Origin: Dyella silvatica | GTDB lineage: Bacteria; Pseudomonadota; Gammaproteobacteria; Xanthomonadales; Rhodanobacteraceae | Length of the DNA stretch: 41,590 nt | Direction of reading: 5' to 3' | Assembly (NCBI RefSeq): GCF_026283955.1 | Contig: NZ_JAPDPE010000034.1 | Coordinates: 1-41,590, forward strand | Shown here: piece by piece, positions 34,849 to 41,590 of the stretch | How positions within the stretch are numbered: the first letter of the stretch is position 1 | Layout of the letters: every line of letters starts with the position of its first letter | Position numbers and translations under genes: made by a program | Notes under the pieces: model-generated | The model's database searches: none | What the model was told of the DNA's origin: nothing | Seen by the model: the letters and a program-made list of their open reading frames with translations, nothing else

Positions 34849-35570
34849 TGGGCTTCAGCCAAATTGATAAGTCGGTCTGCGGTTTGGAGCGTCTCTTTTC
34901 GATGCGCAACAATGATGCGTGTCTTTCGCAACTGCCTCACTTGATCCGAAATCGCCCATTCGTTAACGGCATCTAGGTGGCTTGTTGCTTCATCCACAAT
35001 AAGAATGCTGGGGTTGCGATAGATGGCGCGGGCGAGAATGACACGCTGTTTCTGTCCACCGGACAGCGCGGAACCCATATCCCCCACGAGCGTTTCATAA
35101 TCCATCGGCATGCTCGCAATGTCACCATGGATGGAGGCGATGGACGCCGCGCTGATGATGTCTTCAAGTGTTGCCGATTGGCTGAAGAATGAGATGTTGT
35201 CCGCCATCGATCCAGCAAACAAATGATCGTCCTGAAGCACTCCGGCAACCATTCGACGATAGTTGGTTAACCCAAGATTTCGAAGGTCGATACCACCAAT
35301 TTCGATGACGCCCTCATCCGGCTCCAGCAAGCCGAGCAAAATCTTAATCAGTGTCGATTTGCCACAACCACTTGGCCCCACAAAGGCAACACATTCGTTC
35401 GCTTCGACGCGTAGATTTAGTCCACGGAAGATCCATGAATCGTCTTTCGAGTAGCGAAATCCAACATTCTTAAGCGAAATCCACCCGCTTCTAGAAGAGG
35501 TGATTCGTATAGGTTCAACGTCTCCCTGGAACCGTGCCTCAAGAACCTCGGGCCGAAAAATACTTTTCAC
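34845..35570 (-). CDS. ABC transporter ATP-binding domain, probable remnant of a bacteriocin-type exporter
   Basis: The frame starts at GTG 35570 just behind GGGGGAGGTA; the spacing is short for a good ribosome site. The 241-residue product is a nearly complete nucleotide-binding domain: Walker A GPSGCGKST, Q-loop VLQDDHLFAGS, signature LSGGQKQR, Walker B ILIVDEATSHLD and the switch His in IIVAHRKET. The style matches the C-terminal domain of peptidase-containing exporters for double-glycine bacteriocins (RaxB/CvaB-like). The peptidase and membrane domains are absent, and upstream codons in the same frame soon reach a stop and do not resemble them. It is therefore probably the surviving 3' end of a larger gene, although the ATPase motifs remain intact. 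It is coupled to the DUF6624 gene. Confidence 0.8.
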   Translation of the reverse strand: MKSIFRPEVLEARFQGDVEPIRITSSRSGWISLKNVGFRYSKDDSWIFRGLNLRVEANECVAFVGPSGCGKSTLIKILLGLLEPDEGVIEIGGIDLRNLGLTNYRRMVAGVLQDDHLFAGSMADNISFFSQSATLEDIISAASIASIHGDIASMPMDYETLVGDMGSALSGGQKQRVILARAIYRNPSILIVDEATSHLDAVNEWAISDQVRQLRKTRIIVAHRKETLQTADRLINLAEAQ

Positions 35571-36393
35571 TACCTCCCCCGGAAAATCTTGTTGACGTTG
35601 CTTGCCGCAAGACGTGTGCGCCGATGTCGTTGCAGAGACAAGGGGCTCGACCTACGTAACGAGATCCATGCGTTGGATAGCGACTCAAGCTCAACAAATT
35701 AGCAAGAACATCCTGTCCTCAAGTGCTGAAATTCCCTGTCCTCGATACGTAGGGCGAGCATGGACACCGTAATTGAAAGATCTTGCGATTTCAAATTTGA
35801 ATGTGGAATTCAAGCCTTTTTTCCACTAGACAAGTCATCGCACTCATCCATTGAATATTCAAATCATAGCCACTGAAAGCAGAAATGAAATGATCTGAGT
35901 TTTTCAACAAGCACCTAATAAACAAGCGATTTCCATAACAACCAGACATGGCAATCAATAAACCGTCAAACAATCCAATTGAGTCCTAGTGATATAAAAA
36001 ATATTTATCATCTCGATAGTCCTGATACATTCACCGACGCGTATATCTTCGCGATAACTTGCGCATCCGCGACGTATCAGGCCGCCCTTACCGCCTCATT
36101 CGCCAGCATCGACATAGAGTCTGATTTCACTCGGAAACTTTCGTCATCAAACGATGCAAGCGACACGGCATCACCCTGTGTCGCCGCACGAGGACGCCTG
36201 CTCCATGTGCGATATACGCCACTAGAACGTTCGCAAAAGGCGACGTAGTGCAACGGCTTGCCGTGCTCACCCCGCATGGCGGCTCAAACAATCGATAGGC
36301 CTGCTCTTGGCGTCGCTCACCATGTCGCCGACATCAAGCTGCTATCGCGCATCGGCATCTATCCAGTGGCCTGCAAGCGTGGACGATCTCGAC
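35571..36393. other. Stretch with no convincing gene, partly AT-rich
   Basis: The part from about 35750 to 36030 is markedly AT-rich for this genome. Short open frames exist on both strands (for example 35791-35973 on - and 35979-36248 on +), but they lack ribosome sites and recognisable motifs. It looks like the eroded edge of the island that brought the ABC/DUF6624 genes. Confidence 0.6.
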
Positions 36394-36915
36394 TCAACTC
36401 GTCGGCTCGGGCTCGTGCTGCCCCAGGTAGATCAAGGCGGCCAACAGAATCAGTACCAGGTGCGCAGCCGTCGCCACACCGTTCCAGTGGACTGACATCC
36501 ACATGCCAAACCATTCGCCGCCAATGGCCATGAACCCCACCAGCCACAGCCCTAAGCCGAGGCTGAGGCCGATCACGGCCAGCTTCTTGGCTTGTTCGAA
36601 CTGCGCCACCGAGGCGGCACGGCGGCGCCACATACGCCATGCCCCGACCCAGCACAGCCATGCAGTCAATGTCTGCACAGCAATAATCAGCAGGTAAGCG
36701 GCGTGTTGCATCCATGTCGTGGTGATGGCGCGGTAGGTGATGCTGGAACCGGGAAAGATCGTGTCCATCGACATGACGTGCTGGACGTAGGCGAAGTTGC
36801 TGCCGTAATCGGTCATGTTGCCAAAAGCGATCAAGCTGATTAGCAGCGCCAAGGCAGCGACCAGCAAAATCTTCGGCAGGCGAAAGGGGCGGATAGGCAT
36901 CGAGGTACAACCCAT
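36394..36915 (-). CDS. DUF2165 family membrane protein
   Basis: The 173-residue protein may instead start at the ATG at 36900 (MPIRPFRLPK), which better matches relatives; neither start has a clear ribosome site. Four hydrophobic segments are visible: LLVAALALLISLIAF, AYLLIIAVQTLTAWLCWVG, LAVIGLSLGLGLWLVGFMAI and AAHLVLILLAALIYL. Family motifs are FGNMTDYGSNFAYVQHVMSMDT near the start, with GGEWFGMWMS and HWNG near the end. It is an inner-membrane protein of unknown function. It runs in the same direction as the PaaI-like gene that lies upstream, with 62 bp between them. Confidence 0.88.
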   Translation of the reverse strand: MGCTSMPIRPFRLPKILLVAALALLISLIAFGNMTDYGSNFAYVQHVMSMDTIFPGSSITYRAITTTWMQHAAYLLIIAVQTLTAWLCWVGAWRMWRRRAASVAQFEQAKKLAVIGLSLGLGLWLVGFMAIGGEWFGMWMSVHWNGVATAAHLVLILLAALIYLGQHEPEPTS

Positions 36916-36977
36916 GTCAGTTATCTTGTTGAAGCCGCAAGCCAGCGGCGCCCCTCAGCACCGACAGCGCCAGCACG

Positions 36978-37427
36978 TCATGCATCCATGACCAGCAGCG
37001 TGGAGGTAGCCGATGCATAGAGACGGCCCTGCACATCGATCAGGCTGGCTTCGGCAAAGGCGACTCGGCGGCCGATGCTGCGCACCCGCCCTTCGGCGCG
37101 CACCAAGCCGGTCTCCTCGGTCATGGCCTTGTGATAAGCGACTTTCAGTTCCAGCGTGGTGTAGCCCTGCTGGGCAGTGAGTCGCGTATGTACGGCGCAA
37201 CCGCAGGCCGAGTCGAGCAAGGCCGCGGAATAACCCCCGTGCACCACACCCATCGGATTGTAGGCATGCGGCCCTGGCTTGCCGGCGAACACGGCGTACC
37301 CTTCATCCGCCTCGATCAGGTCGAAGTCCAGCGACACGGCAATACCTGGGCGCTGGCCTGCGGCGATAAAGGCGCGCAATTGCTCGAGCCCGCTCAGGCC
37401 ACGGCCTATCTCTTTGATCATGCTCAT
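36978..37427 (-). CDS. PaaI-family hotdog thioesterase
   Basis: The start at 37427 follows a TGGAG site and gives a 149-residue protein, the normal length for a single hotdog domain; a longer frame up to 37538 adds untypical residues. The signature PMGVVHGGYSAALLDSACGCAV (about 60-80) is the hotdog helix with the HGG motif and the acidic Asp that activates water in PaaI-type enzymes. Later parts are TLELKVAYHKAM and GRRVAFAEASLIDVQGRLYA. Such enzymes hydrolyse aryl- or acyl-CoA thioesters in the cytoplasm. The substrate cannot be told from sequence, and no degradation pathway lies nearby. Confidence 0.92.
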   Translation of the reverse strand: MSMIKEIGRGLSGLEQLRAFIAAGQRPGIAVSLDFDLIEADEGYAVFAGKPGPHAYNPMGVVHGGYSAALLDSACGCAVHTRLTAQQGYTTLELKVAYHKAMTEETGLVRAEGRVRSIGRRVAFAEASLIDVQGRLYASATSTLLVMDA

Positions 37428-38086
37428 GAGTGGATCTCCAAACCTGGCTGCTGTAATGAGTCGCCGAGACGAGTCGGCAAGTGGCCGCGGAGCGAACAGC
37501 ACTCGGTTCAATACGTAGCAGCGAAAGTGCGCCCGCACCTATACCGTCGCATCCCTAAAGCCGGGGCGGGCAGTTTCTCATCAAACGCGTTGACGAATCG
37601 TTGCGCCCGCGGTTAGTGGTACGCGCAAGGTATCTGGCAAGTGCCCGCCTGCAGGGCTCAATGGATAGACGTGGATAGTCGCCGACCATGCTTCAGCGGC
37701 GACACACGCTTTTATCTCGTGTCTCTAAGTCCTAACCACACACGCCGATGTTTATTACCGCCTGATGCGTGTCCACTAATTCAAGATCATCGAACGGCCT
37801 TCGCTCAGGCCATTATTTAGACCACCCCGCCACCGACCATATTGACTGCGTGAGACAGCCCTGACGAACGGTGAAGTTGAATGGCCTGATGACTTGCGAT
37901 GTTTTGATTCTATAAGCCGATCGCGGCATAAGCCGCCGCAGAGCCAATTCGGCCCTTGCATAGCCATCGGTTATTAATGGAAGGTGGCAGCCCATCAATT
38001 AAATCGAGGCAACCTCTTTAAATCACCACCATGAATCGATGAGTGCATTTTCTTGCGACAATCAAATATCACCTTGATAATCACAC
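37428..38086. other. Spacer with no gene, becoming AT-rich toward its right end
   Basis: No frame has a good start, ribosome site or recognisable motif. The right 150 bases are AT-rich and lead into the promoter of the cytochrome-like gene. Confidence 0.6.
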
Positions 38087-38121
38087 TTCATGTTGCATGA
38101 ACATTTATATTGCTATATATC
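38087..38121 (+). promoter_or_regulatory. Promoter with a palindrome at its -35 region
   Basis: A perfect inverted repeat TTCATG-TTG-CATGAA (38087-38101) overlaps a possible -35 (TTGCAT, 38094-38099). TATATC at 38116-38121 is 16 bp downstream and fits a -10. Transcription would start near 38128. The palindrome may be an operator. The assignment is by eye. Confidence 0.45.
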
Positions 38122-38128
38122 TTAATAA

Positions 38129-38146
38129 GTGAACGCGGAGGTTCAC
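38129..38146 (+). promoter_or_regulatory. Leader stem-loop before the cytochrome-like gene
   Basis: GTGAAC and GTTCAC form a perfect 6-bp stem with loop GCGGAG, close to the predicted 5' end of the mRNA. The loop looks like a weak ribosome-binding sequence, but the true site (GGGGAGGGG, 38152-38160) lies after the stem. It could stabilise the transcript. Confidence 0.4.
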
Positions 38147-38163
38147 ATCTCGGGGAGGGGTTT

Positions 38164-39483
38164 ATGAAAATATTCGTTCCTGCCGTGATGGCAGCGATGG
38201 TTTGTGCCTGCAGTTTTATCGGAATCAATCAGGCCGATGCCGCCGCCATTCAAAATACCGTCAAGAATCAGGCTATCAATCCGGCCCTGCTCCACCTGCG
38301 CGGGCCTGGTGTCGGCTGGTTGAGCGGCCAGCCAGATCCCAATCCGGACATGAATGAGCCGGACATGAGTAACTGGCAGATCTTTATCGGCATCAACAAG
38401 GCCTCGCCTTCACAGCATCAGGTAGGGCCGAACAACGTCACCACCAACGATGCCCTATGGGAAACCTGGGCCGATGACGGCCTTACGTTTCCGGCATCAC
38501 CTGATCCGGCGCATCCACCGCAATGGCCGAGCACAGCGACCAACTTTCCGCTGAAGCGCCTGGTGCTGCCTTTCCAGAATGTGATCCGGCGGCAATTGGA
38601 AATGCGTAAGCCGTTGCAAATGGAAATTTTCCGCAAGCCGGTCGACGCCGCTCAGCTGTTCAAGCTCAACCCCAAGAAACCGCCTGTCGGCATGACACCG
38701 GAGATCCTGGAAATCCAAGCCGGCGGCGGCGAGGAAGTACGGCGCAATCAGAGCGACTTTCAATTCATCATCGACAACCAGCTCTTTTACACGCAGGGTT
38801 TGAGAAATGCCTTTACGGCGGGTGTGCCGATTACCTTTCCATCCACCGCGATCGAAATAAAGGCCCGCTGGACACCGATTACCGCCGCGCAAAAGTCGCA
38901 GTACCACTGGAACTATGATTCCCAAGGCAATCTCTACGGCTTAATCGCCTTGCACATCATGACCAAGCGCCTTGGCAACTGGACCTGGGCCACCTGGGAA
39001 TGGGTCGGCAATTCGGGGCGTTGCGACTACATCGGCTGTCACGATGCCTTTGGCGTGACCCCGGCGGATGTCGCACCCAAAACGCCCGTCAATGGCGGCT
39101 ACCCGCCAGGCACACTGACCCCCGCCCTGCTCGCCAAATTCACCGCGGCCGGCTTATCGGCGGAGTGGCAGAACTATCGGCTCAAGGGTTCGCAAACGCT
39201 GTTTACCAATACCACGGGACAAGCGACGCTGCTGGGCAACTCCATTACCGAGGCCGGCTTCGTGCCATCGTCCTCATGCATTACCTGCCATGGGCAGGCT
39301 TCGGTAAACAACAGCGGGCAGATCAATCCCAGCTTCGGCTTCACTTCTGGCGGTCAAAGCAGCAACGGCCCCCTGCTGCCGTCGATGTTCTGGAATAGCG
39401 CTACCCCGCCGACACTGCAGTACATGCCGATGGATTTTGTCTGGGCGTTCTCGCAGGCATCGCCCGCGCCAGGAGTTCCCTGA
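38164..39483 (+). CDS. Secreted monohaem cytochrome c-like protein
   Basis: The start at 38164 follows GGGGAGGGG and gives a signal peptide (MKIFVPAVMAAMVCACSFIG, cleavage near ADA). The 439-residue protein has one canonical haem c site, CITCHG (C372, C375, H376), near its end, with Met residues downstream (for example YMPMDF) that could supply the sixth ligand. A second site CDYIGCH (C287, C292, H293) has the rarer CX4CH spacing. The larger N-terminal part (WQIFIGINKA, ALWETWADD, AIEIKARWTPIT, LYGLIALHIMTKRLGNWTWATWEW) belongs to no enzyme I recognise. It should be periplasmic and take part in electron transfer or sensing. It has its own promoter and no obvious redox partner nearby. Confidence 0.8.
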   Translation: MKIFVPAVMAAMVCACSFIGINQADAAAIQNTVKNQAINPALLHLRGPGVGWLSGQPDPNPDMNEPDMSNWQIFIGINKASPSQHQVGPNNVTTNDALWETWADDGLTFPASPDPAHPPQWPSTATNFPLKRLVLPFQNVIRRQLEMRKPLQMEIFRKPVDAAQLFKLNPKKPPVGMTPEILEIQAGGGEEVRRNQSDFQFIIDNQLFYTQGLRNAFTAGVPITFPSTAIEIKARWTPITAAQKSQYHWNYDSQGNLYGLIALHIMTKRLGNWTWATWEWVGNSGRCDYIGCHDAFGVTPADVAPKTPVNGGYPPGTLTPALLAKFTAAGLSAEWQNYRLKGSQTLFTNTTGQATLLGNSITEAGFVPSSSCITCHGQASVNNSGQINPSFGFTSGGQSSNGPLLPSMFWNSATPPTLQYMPMDFVWAFSQASPAPGVP

Positions 39484-39585
39484 GTCTGCGCGATGACAGA
39501 TGGCGCCCCGGCTGTTGACGCCCGGGGCGTCCTGTCGCCAAGGTGCATCCGCCCCTCCGGCGCACTCCATGCCATGACCGATACT

Positions 39586-39616
39586 TTGACAATATGTATA
39601 AATTAGACATATTGTC
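39586..39616 (+). promoter_or_regulatory. Promoter overlapped by a perfect operator palindrome
   Basis: A 10-bp perfect inverted repeat, GACAATATGT (39588-39597) and ACATATTGTC (39607-39616), spans a 9-base AT-rich centre. The left arm overlaps TTGACA (39586-39591, consensus -35), and the right arm contains TATTGT (39610-39615), a fair -10 at 18 bp spacing. A protein bound here would block the promoter. The regulator ATG at 39623 is only 7 bases past the -10, so the transcript may be leaderless. Confidence 0.7.
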
Positions 39617-39622
39617 TCACTC

Positions 39623-40303
39623 ATGCCAACCGCACTGAAACCCTTCCAGCCGATCTGCGATGCCATCGCACTGCTGCTCGCCCCGCATGCCGAAGTCGTG
39701 CTGCATGACCTCAAAAGCGGGCGCATTGCCTATATCGCCAATGCCTACTCCCGCCGCCGGCAAGGCGATTTATCGCTGAATGACGAGGATGGGTTGGCCG
39801 ATCTTTCCGTCGACATCATCGGCCCCTACCCAAAGACCAACTGGGATGGCAGGCGGCTCAGATCGATTACCAGCGTATTGCGAGACGGCCGCGACAAGCC
39901 GATCGGACTGCTATGCATCAACCACGACCTGGAGCCGTTTGCCCGTGCACTGGACCAACTATCCGCGCTGGTAACGCTGCCCAAGCGCGAGCCGCAACCT
40001 GCACTGCTGTTCTCGGGGGATTGGCGCGAAGGCGTCAATGAAATCGTCGGCGTATTCCTGACCCAGCGCGGCACCACGCTGGCCGGCCTCACCACCGAGG
40101 AAACCGACGAACTTATCGCGATGCTGGATACGCGCGGCCTGTTCAGCATACGCAACGGCATCGCCTATATGACGACACTGCTCGACTGCTCGCGCGCCAC
40201 GATCTACAACCGCCTCAAAGCAACACGCCTAGCCCAAAGGCCATCCAAAACGCCAACCAGGCGGCCATCCAAACCACGACCACGCACGAAACAGGCGATA
40301 TAA
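39623..40303 (+). CDS. YheO/DauR-like transcriptional regulator (PAS + HTH)
   Basis: The 226-residue protein has the YheO-type PAS-like domain (PICDAIALLLAPHAEVVLHDL, IGLLCINHDLEPF; about 5-120), then a C-terminal HTH_22-type DNA-binding region (ELIAMLDTRGLFSIRNGI, TTLLDCSRATIYNRLK; about 165-205). Members such as DauR control amino-acid catabolism genes. The last 20 residues are a basic Pro/Arg tail made by a 24-bp duplication (RPSKTPTR, RPSKPRPR). No ribosome site lies before the ATG, in keeping with a leaderless mRNA. The perfect palindrome over its promoter suggests self-control. The aminotransferase gene begins 4 bp after its stop, so the regulator probably controls it and senses its substrate. 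Confidence 0.88.
   Translation: MPTALKPFQPICDAIALLLAPHAEVVLHDLKSGRIAYIANAYSRRRQGDLSLNDEDGLADLSVDIIGPYPKTNWDGRRLRSITSVLRDGRDKPIGLLCINHDLEPFARALDQLSALVTLPKREPQPALLFSGDWREGVNEIVGVFLTQRGTTLAGLTTEETDELIAMLDTRGLFSIRNGIAYMTTLLDCSRATIYNRLKATRLAQRPSKTPTRRPSKPRPRTKQAI
40239..40273 (+). repeat. 24-bp tandem duplication in the regulator tail
   Basis: GGCCATCCAAA occurs at 40239 and again at 40263, 24 bases apart and in frame, duplicating an RPSK-containing octapeptide at the C-terminus. Confidence 0.65.
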
Positions 40304-40307
40304 ATCC

Positions 40308-41459
40308 ATGGGCCACAACATGCGTGATTTCGCGCTGGAAGTTCACTTCTCGCAGTGGGAGTTCAAGGCTCGCTACAACATGGCGGCGTCGGATCTGCAA
40401 AGCCTGACGCTGGGTGAGTTGCTGCACATGGCCACACCGGAGGATCGCGCCAACTTCGAGCGCAGCAGTCTGGGCTACACCGAGACCTGGGGCTCGCCGT
40501 CGCTGCGCAGCGAGATTGCCAAGACCTATGAAAACCTGAGTGCCGAGCAGATCCTGTGCTTCTGCGGCGCGCAGGAGGGCATCTATGTCGCGATGCGCGC
40601 ACTGCTCGACGAGGGTGATCACGCCATCGTCGTTGTCCCCAACTATCAGTCGGCAGAAACCATTCCCCTATCCATTTGCGCGGTCACCGGGGTATCGCTG
40701 GACAGCGAGCATCACTGGCATCTGGATATCGAAAAGCTCGCAGCGGCGATCAGGCCGAACACCAAGCTGATTTCGATCAACTTTCCCAACAACCCCACCG
40801 GCCACATCATTCCACCGGCATCGTTCGAGGCCATCGTCGCGCTATGCCGCCAGCACGACCTATGGCTGTTCAGCGACGAAGTCTATCGCCTGATCGAACG
40901 CGACCCGCACACCCGACTTGCGCAAGCGGCGGATGTCTACGAGAAAGGTATTTCGCTGAATGTGATGTCCAAAGCCTATGGCCTGCCCGGGCTGCGTATC
41001 GGCTGGCTGGCCTGCCAGGACCGCTCGATGCTGATCCGCTTCGAGCGCTACAAACATTATTTGTCCATTTGTAACGCGGCGCCGTCCGAGCACCTGGCAT
41101 GCATGGCCCTCAAGGCGCGCGAGGCCATTCTGCAACGCAATCGCGGCATCGTCGAAAACAATATCGGCGTACTCGACGCCTTCTTCGCTGAATTTTCCGA
41201 GCTGTTCGATTGGCACGTGCCAGATGGGGGCTGCATCGGCTTTATCCGCTACAACGGCGCCGACGGCGTGGAATCCTTTACCCGGCGACTGGTCGAGGAG
41301 GCCGGTGTGCTGTTGCTGCCGGCCAGCGTTTATCGCTCCGACTTGGATGATGTTCCAAACCACTTCTTTCGCATCGGTTTTGGCCGCTCCTTTGTGCCGG
41401 AAGGCATCCAGGCCATGCGCGAATGGCTGAAGGCCCAGGCAGGCCGAGCGCCACGGTAA
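40308..41459 (+). CDS. PLP-dependent class I/II aminotransferase
   Basis: The 383-residue protein (or 379 from the ATG at 40320) has the fold-type I layout: an N-terminal YTETWGSPSLRSEIA segment, the FPNNPTGHI motif (about 162-170), SDEVYR with the Asp that holds the PLP ring nitrogen (about 192-197), and MSKAYGLPGLRIGW with the PLP lysine K222. A C-terminal Arg in FFRIGFGR (about 355) should bind the substrate carboxylate. The overall style recalls the group that includes capreomycidine synthase-like enzymes as well as ordinary aminotransferases, so the substrate is open. It is almost certainly co-transcribed with the YheO-like regulator, which points to use of an amino acid, possibly a basic or D-amino acid. 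Confidence 0.92.
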   Translation: MGHNMRDFALEVHFSQWEFKARYNMAASDLQSLTLGELLHMATPEDRANFERSSLGYTETWGSPSLRSEIAKTYENLSAEQILCFCGAQEGIYVAMRALLDEGDHAIVVVPNYQSAETIPLSICAVTGVSLDSEHHWHLDIEKLAAAIRPNTKLISINFPNNPTGHIIPPASFEAIVALCRQHDLWLFSDEVYRLIERDPHTRLAQAADVYEKGISLNVMSKAYGLPGLRIGWLACQDRSMLIRFERYKHYLSICNAAPSEHLACMALKAREAILQRNRGIVENNIGVLDAFFAEFSELFDWHVPDGGCIGFIRYNGADGVESFTRRLVEEAGVLLLPASVYRSDLDDVPNHFFRIGFGRSFVPEGIQAMREWLKAQAGRAPR

Positions 41460-41463
41460 GCCT

Positions 41464-41590
41464 TCACGGCTGGGTTACCTTGCCAAGCATCTTGGTAATG
41501 GCCGCCACCACCATATCGGGCTTGTCGAGCATGACCTTGTGCGAACTGCCCACGGCCAGCATCGACTCGCGATGCGCATGATTGGCGGTA
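41464..41590 (-). CDS. Alpha/beta hydrolase, C-terminal end (runs off the window)
   Basis: Only the last 41 codons are inside the window. They read MLAVGSSHKVMLDKPDMVV followed by a short helix and a stop (TGA, 41464-41466). SSHKVMLDKP matches the end of alpha/beta hydrolase domains, where this His is the catalytic base of the Ser-Asp-His triad. The nucleophile and the rest of the gene lie to the right. Its stop is 4 bp from the aminotransferase stop on the other strand. The substrate is unknown. Confidence 0.7.
   Translation of the reverse strand, partial: TANHAHRESMLAVGSSHKVMLDKPDMVVAAITKMLGKVTQP

Noticed and set aside
35979-36248. Possible small gene of 89 residues on the + strand
   Set aside because: It starts with TTG, lacks a ribosome site and shows no recognisable motif; it lies in an eroded AT-rich spacer.
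36077-36277. Possible 66-residue gene on the - strand
   Set aside because: No ribosome site or family features; could be a fragment of a lost gene, but I cannot support it.

Overview
The window is GC-rich bacterial DNA. Its codon use and its gene families (type VI secretion, two-partner secretion, DUF2165, YheO-like regulator) suggest a gammaproteobacterium of the Lysobacterales (Xanthomonadales), most likely the Rhodanobacteraceae (Dyella, Frateuria or Rhodanobacter type). This placement is an inference from style; there is no rRNA marker here.

Region 1 (1-2975) is a polymorphic-toxin locus. The 3' end of an RHS gene carries an HNH-like nuclease tip and overlaps by 4 bp a SUFU-family immunity gene. 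A decayed IS3-family element follows.

Region 2 (3127-20201) is part of a type VI secretion (T6SS) cluster, all on the + strand: an MltA/3D lytic transglycosylase with a repeat insertion, tssF, tssG, clpV (tssH) and a vgrG with a C-terminal transthyretin-like (TTR-like) domain. A five-gene cargo-like module follows: an OmpA/TTR-like protein, an unknown His/Cys-containing protein, two paralogous LysM/TTR-like/peptidoglycan-binding proteins and an unknown 806-residue protein. A 136-bp MITE-like palindromic element lies between the two LysM genes. The sheath, baseplate TssE/K/A, membrane-complex and Hcp genes are not here and must lie elsewhere.

Region 3 (20449-23304) holds a DUF3300 lipoprotein gene facing a two-gene operon on the other strand (periplasmic OmpA-like protein and DUF4280 PAAR-like spike tip), with a strong hairpin between them.

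Region 4 (23613-33918) holds an orphan sensor histidine kinase, then a secreted TPR-CHAT protease-like gene broken by a small deletion, a TpsB (FhaC/ShlB) outer-membrane transporter, and a 1405-residue TpsA exoprotein with MBG repeats and a C-terminal cysteine pair. A glycosyltransferase-like gene faces them. CHAT, TpsB and TpsA look like one transcription unit and may form a processing/secretion system.

Region 5 (34120-41590) is a mosaic: a DUF6624 protein coupled to an ABC ATPase that looks like the cut-off C-terminus of a bacteriocin-type exporter, an AT-rich stretch with no gene, DUF2165 and PaaI-like genes, and a monohaem cytochrome-like secreted protein with its own promoter. Last come a YheO/DauR-like regulator with a perfect operator palindrome over its promoter, a PLP aminotransferase probably co-transcribed with it, and the end of an alpha/beta hydrolase gene.
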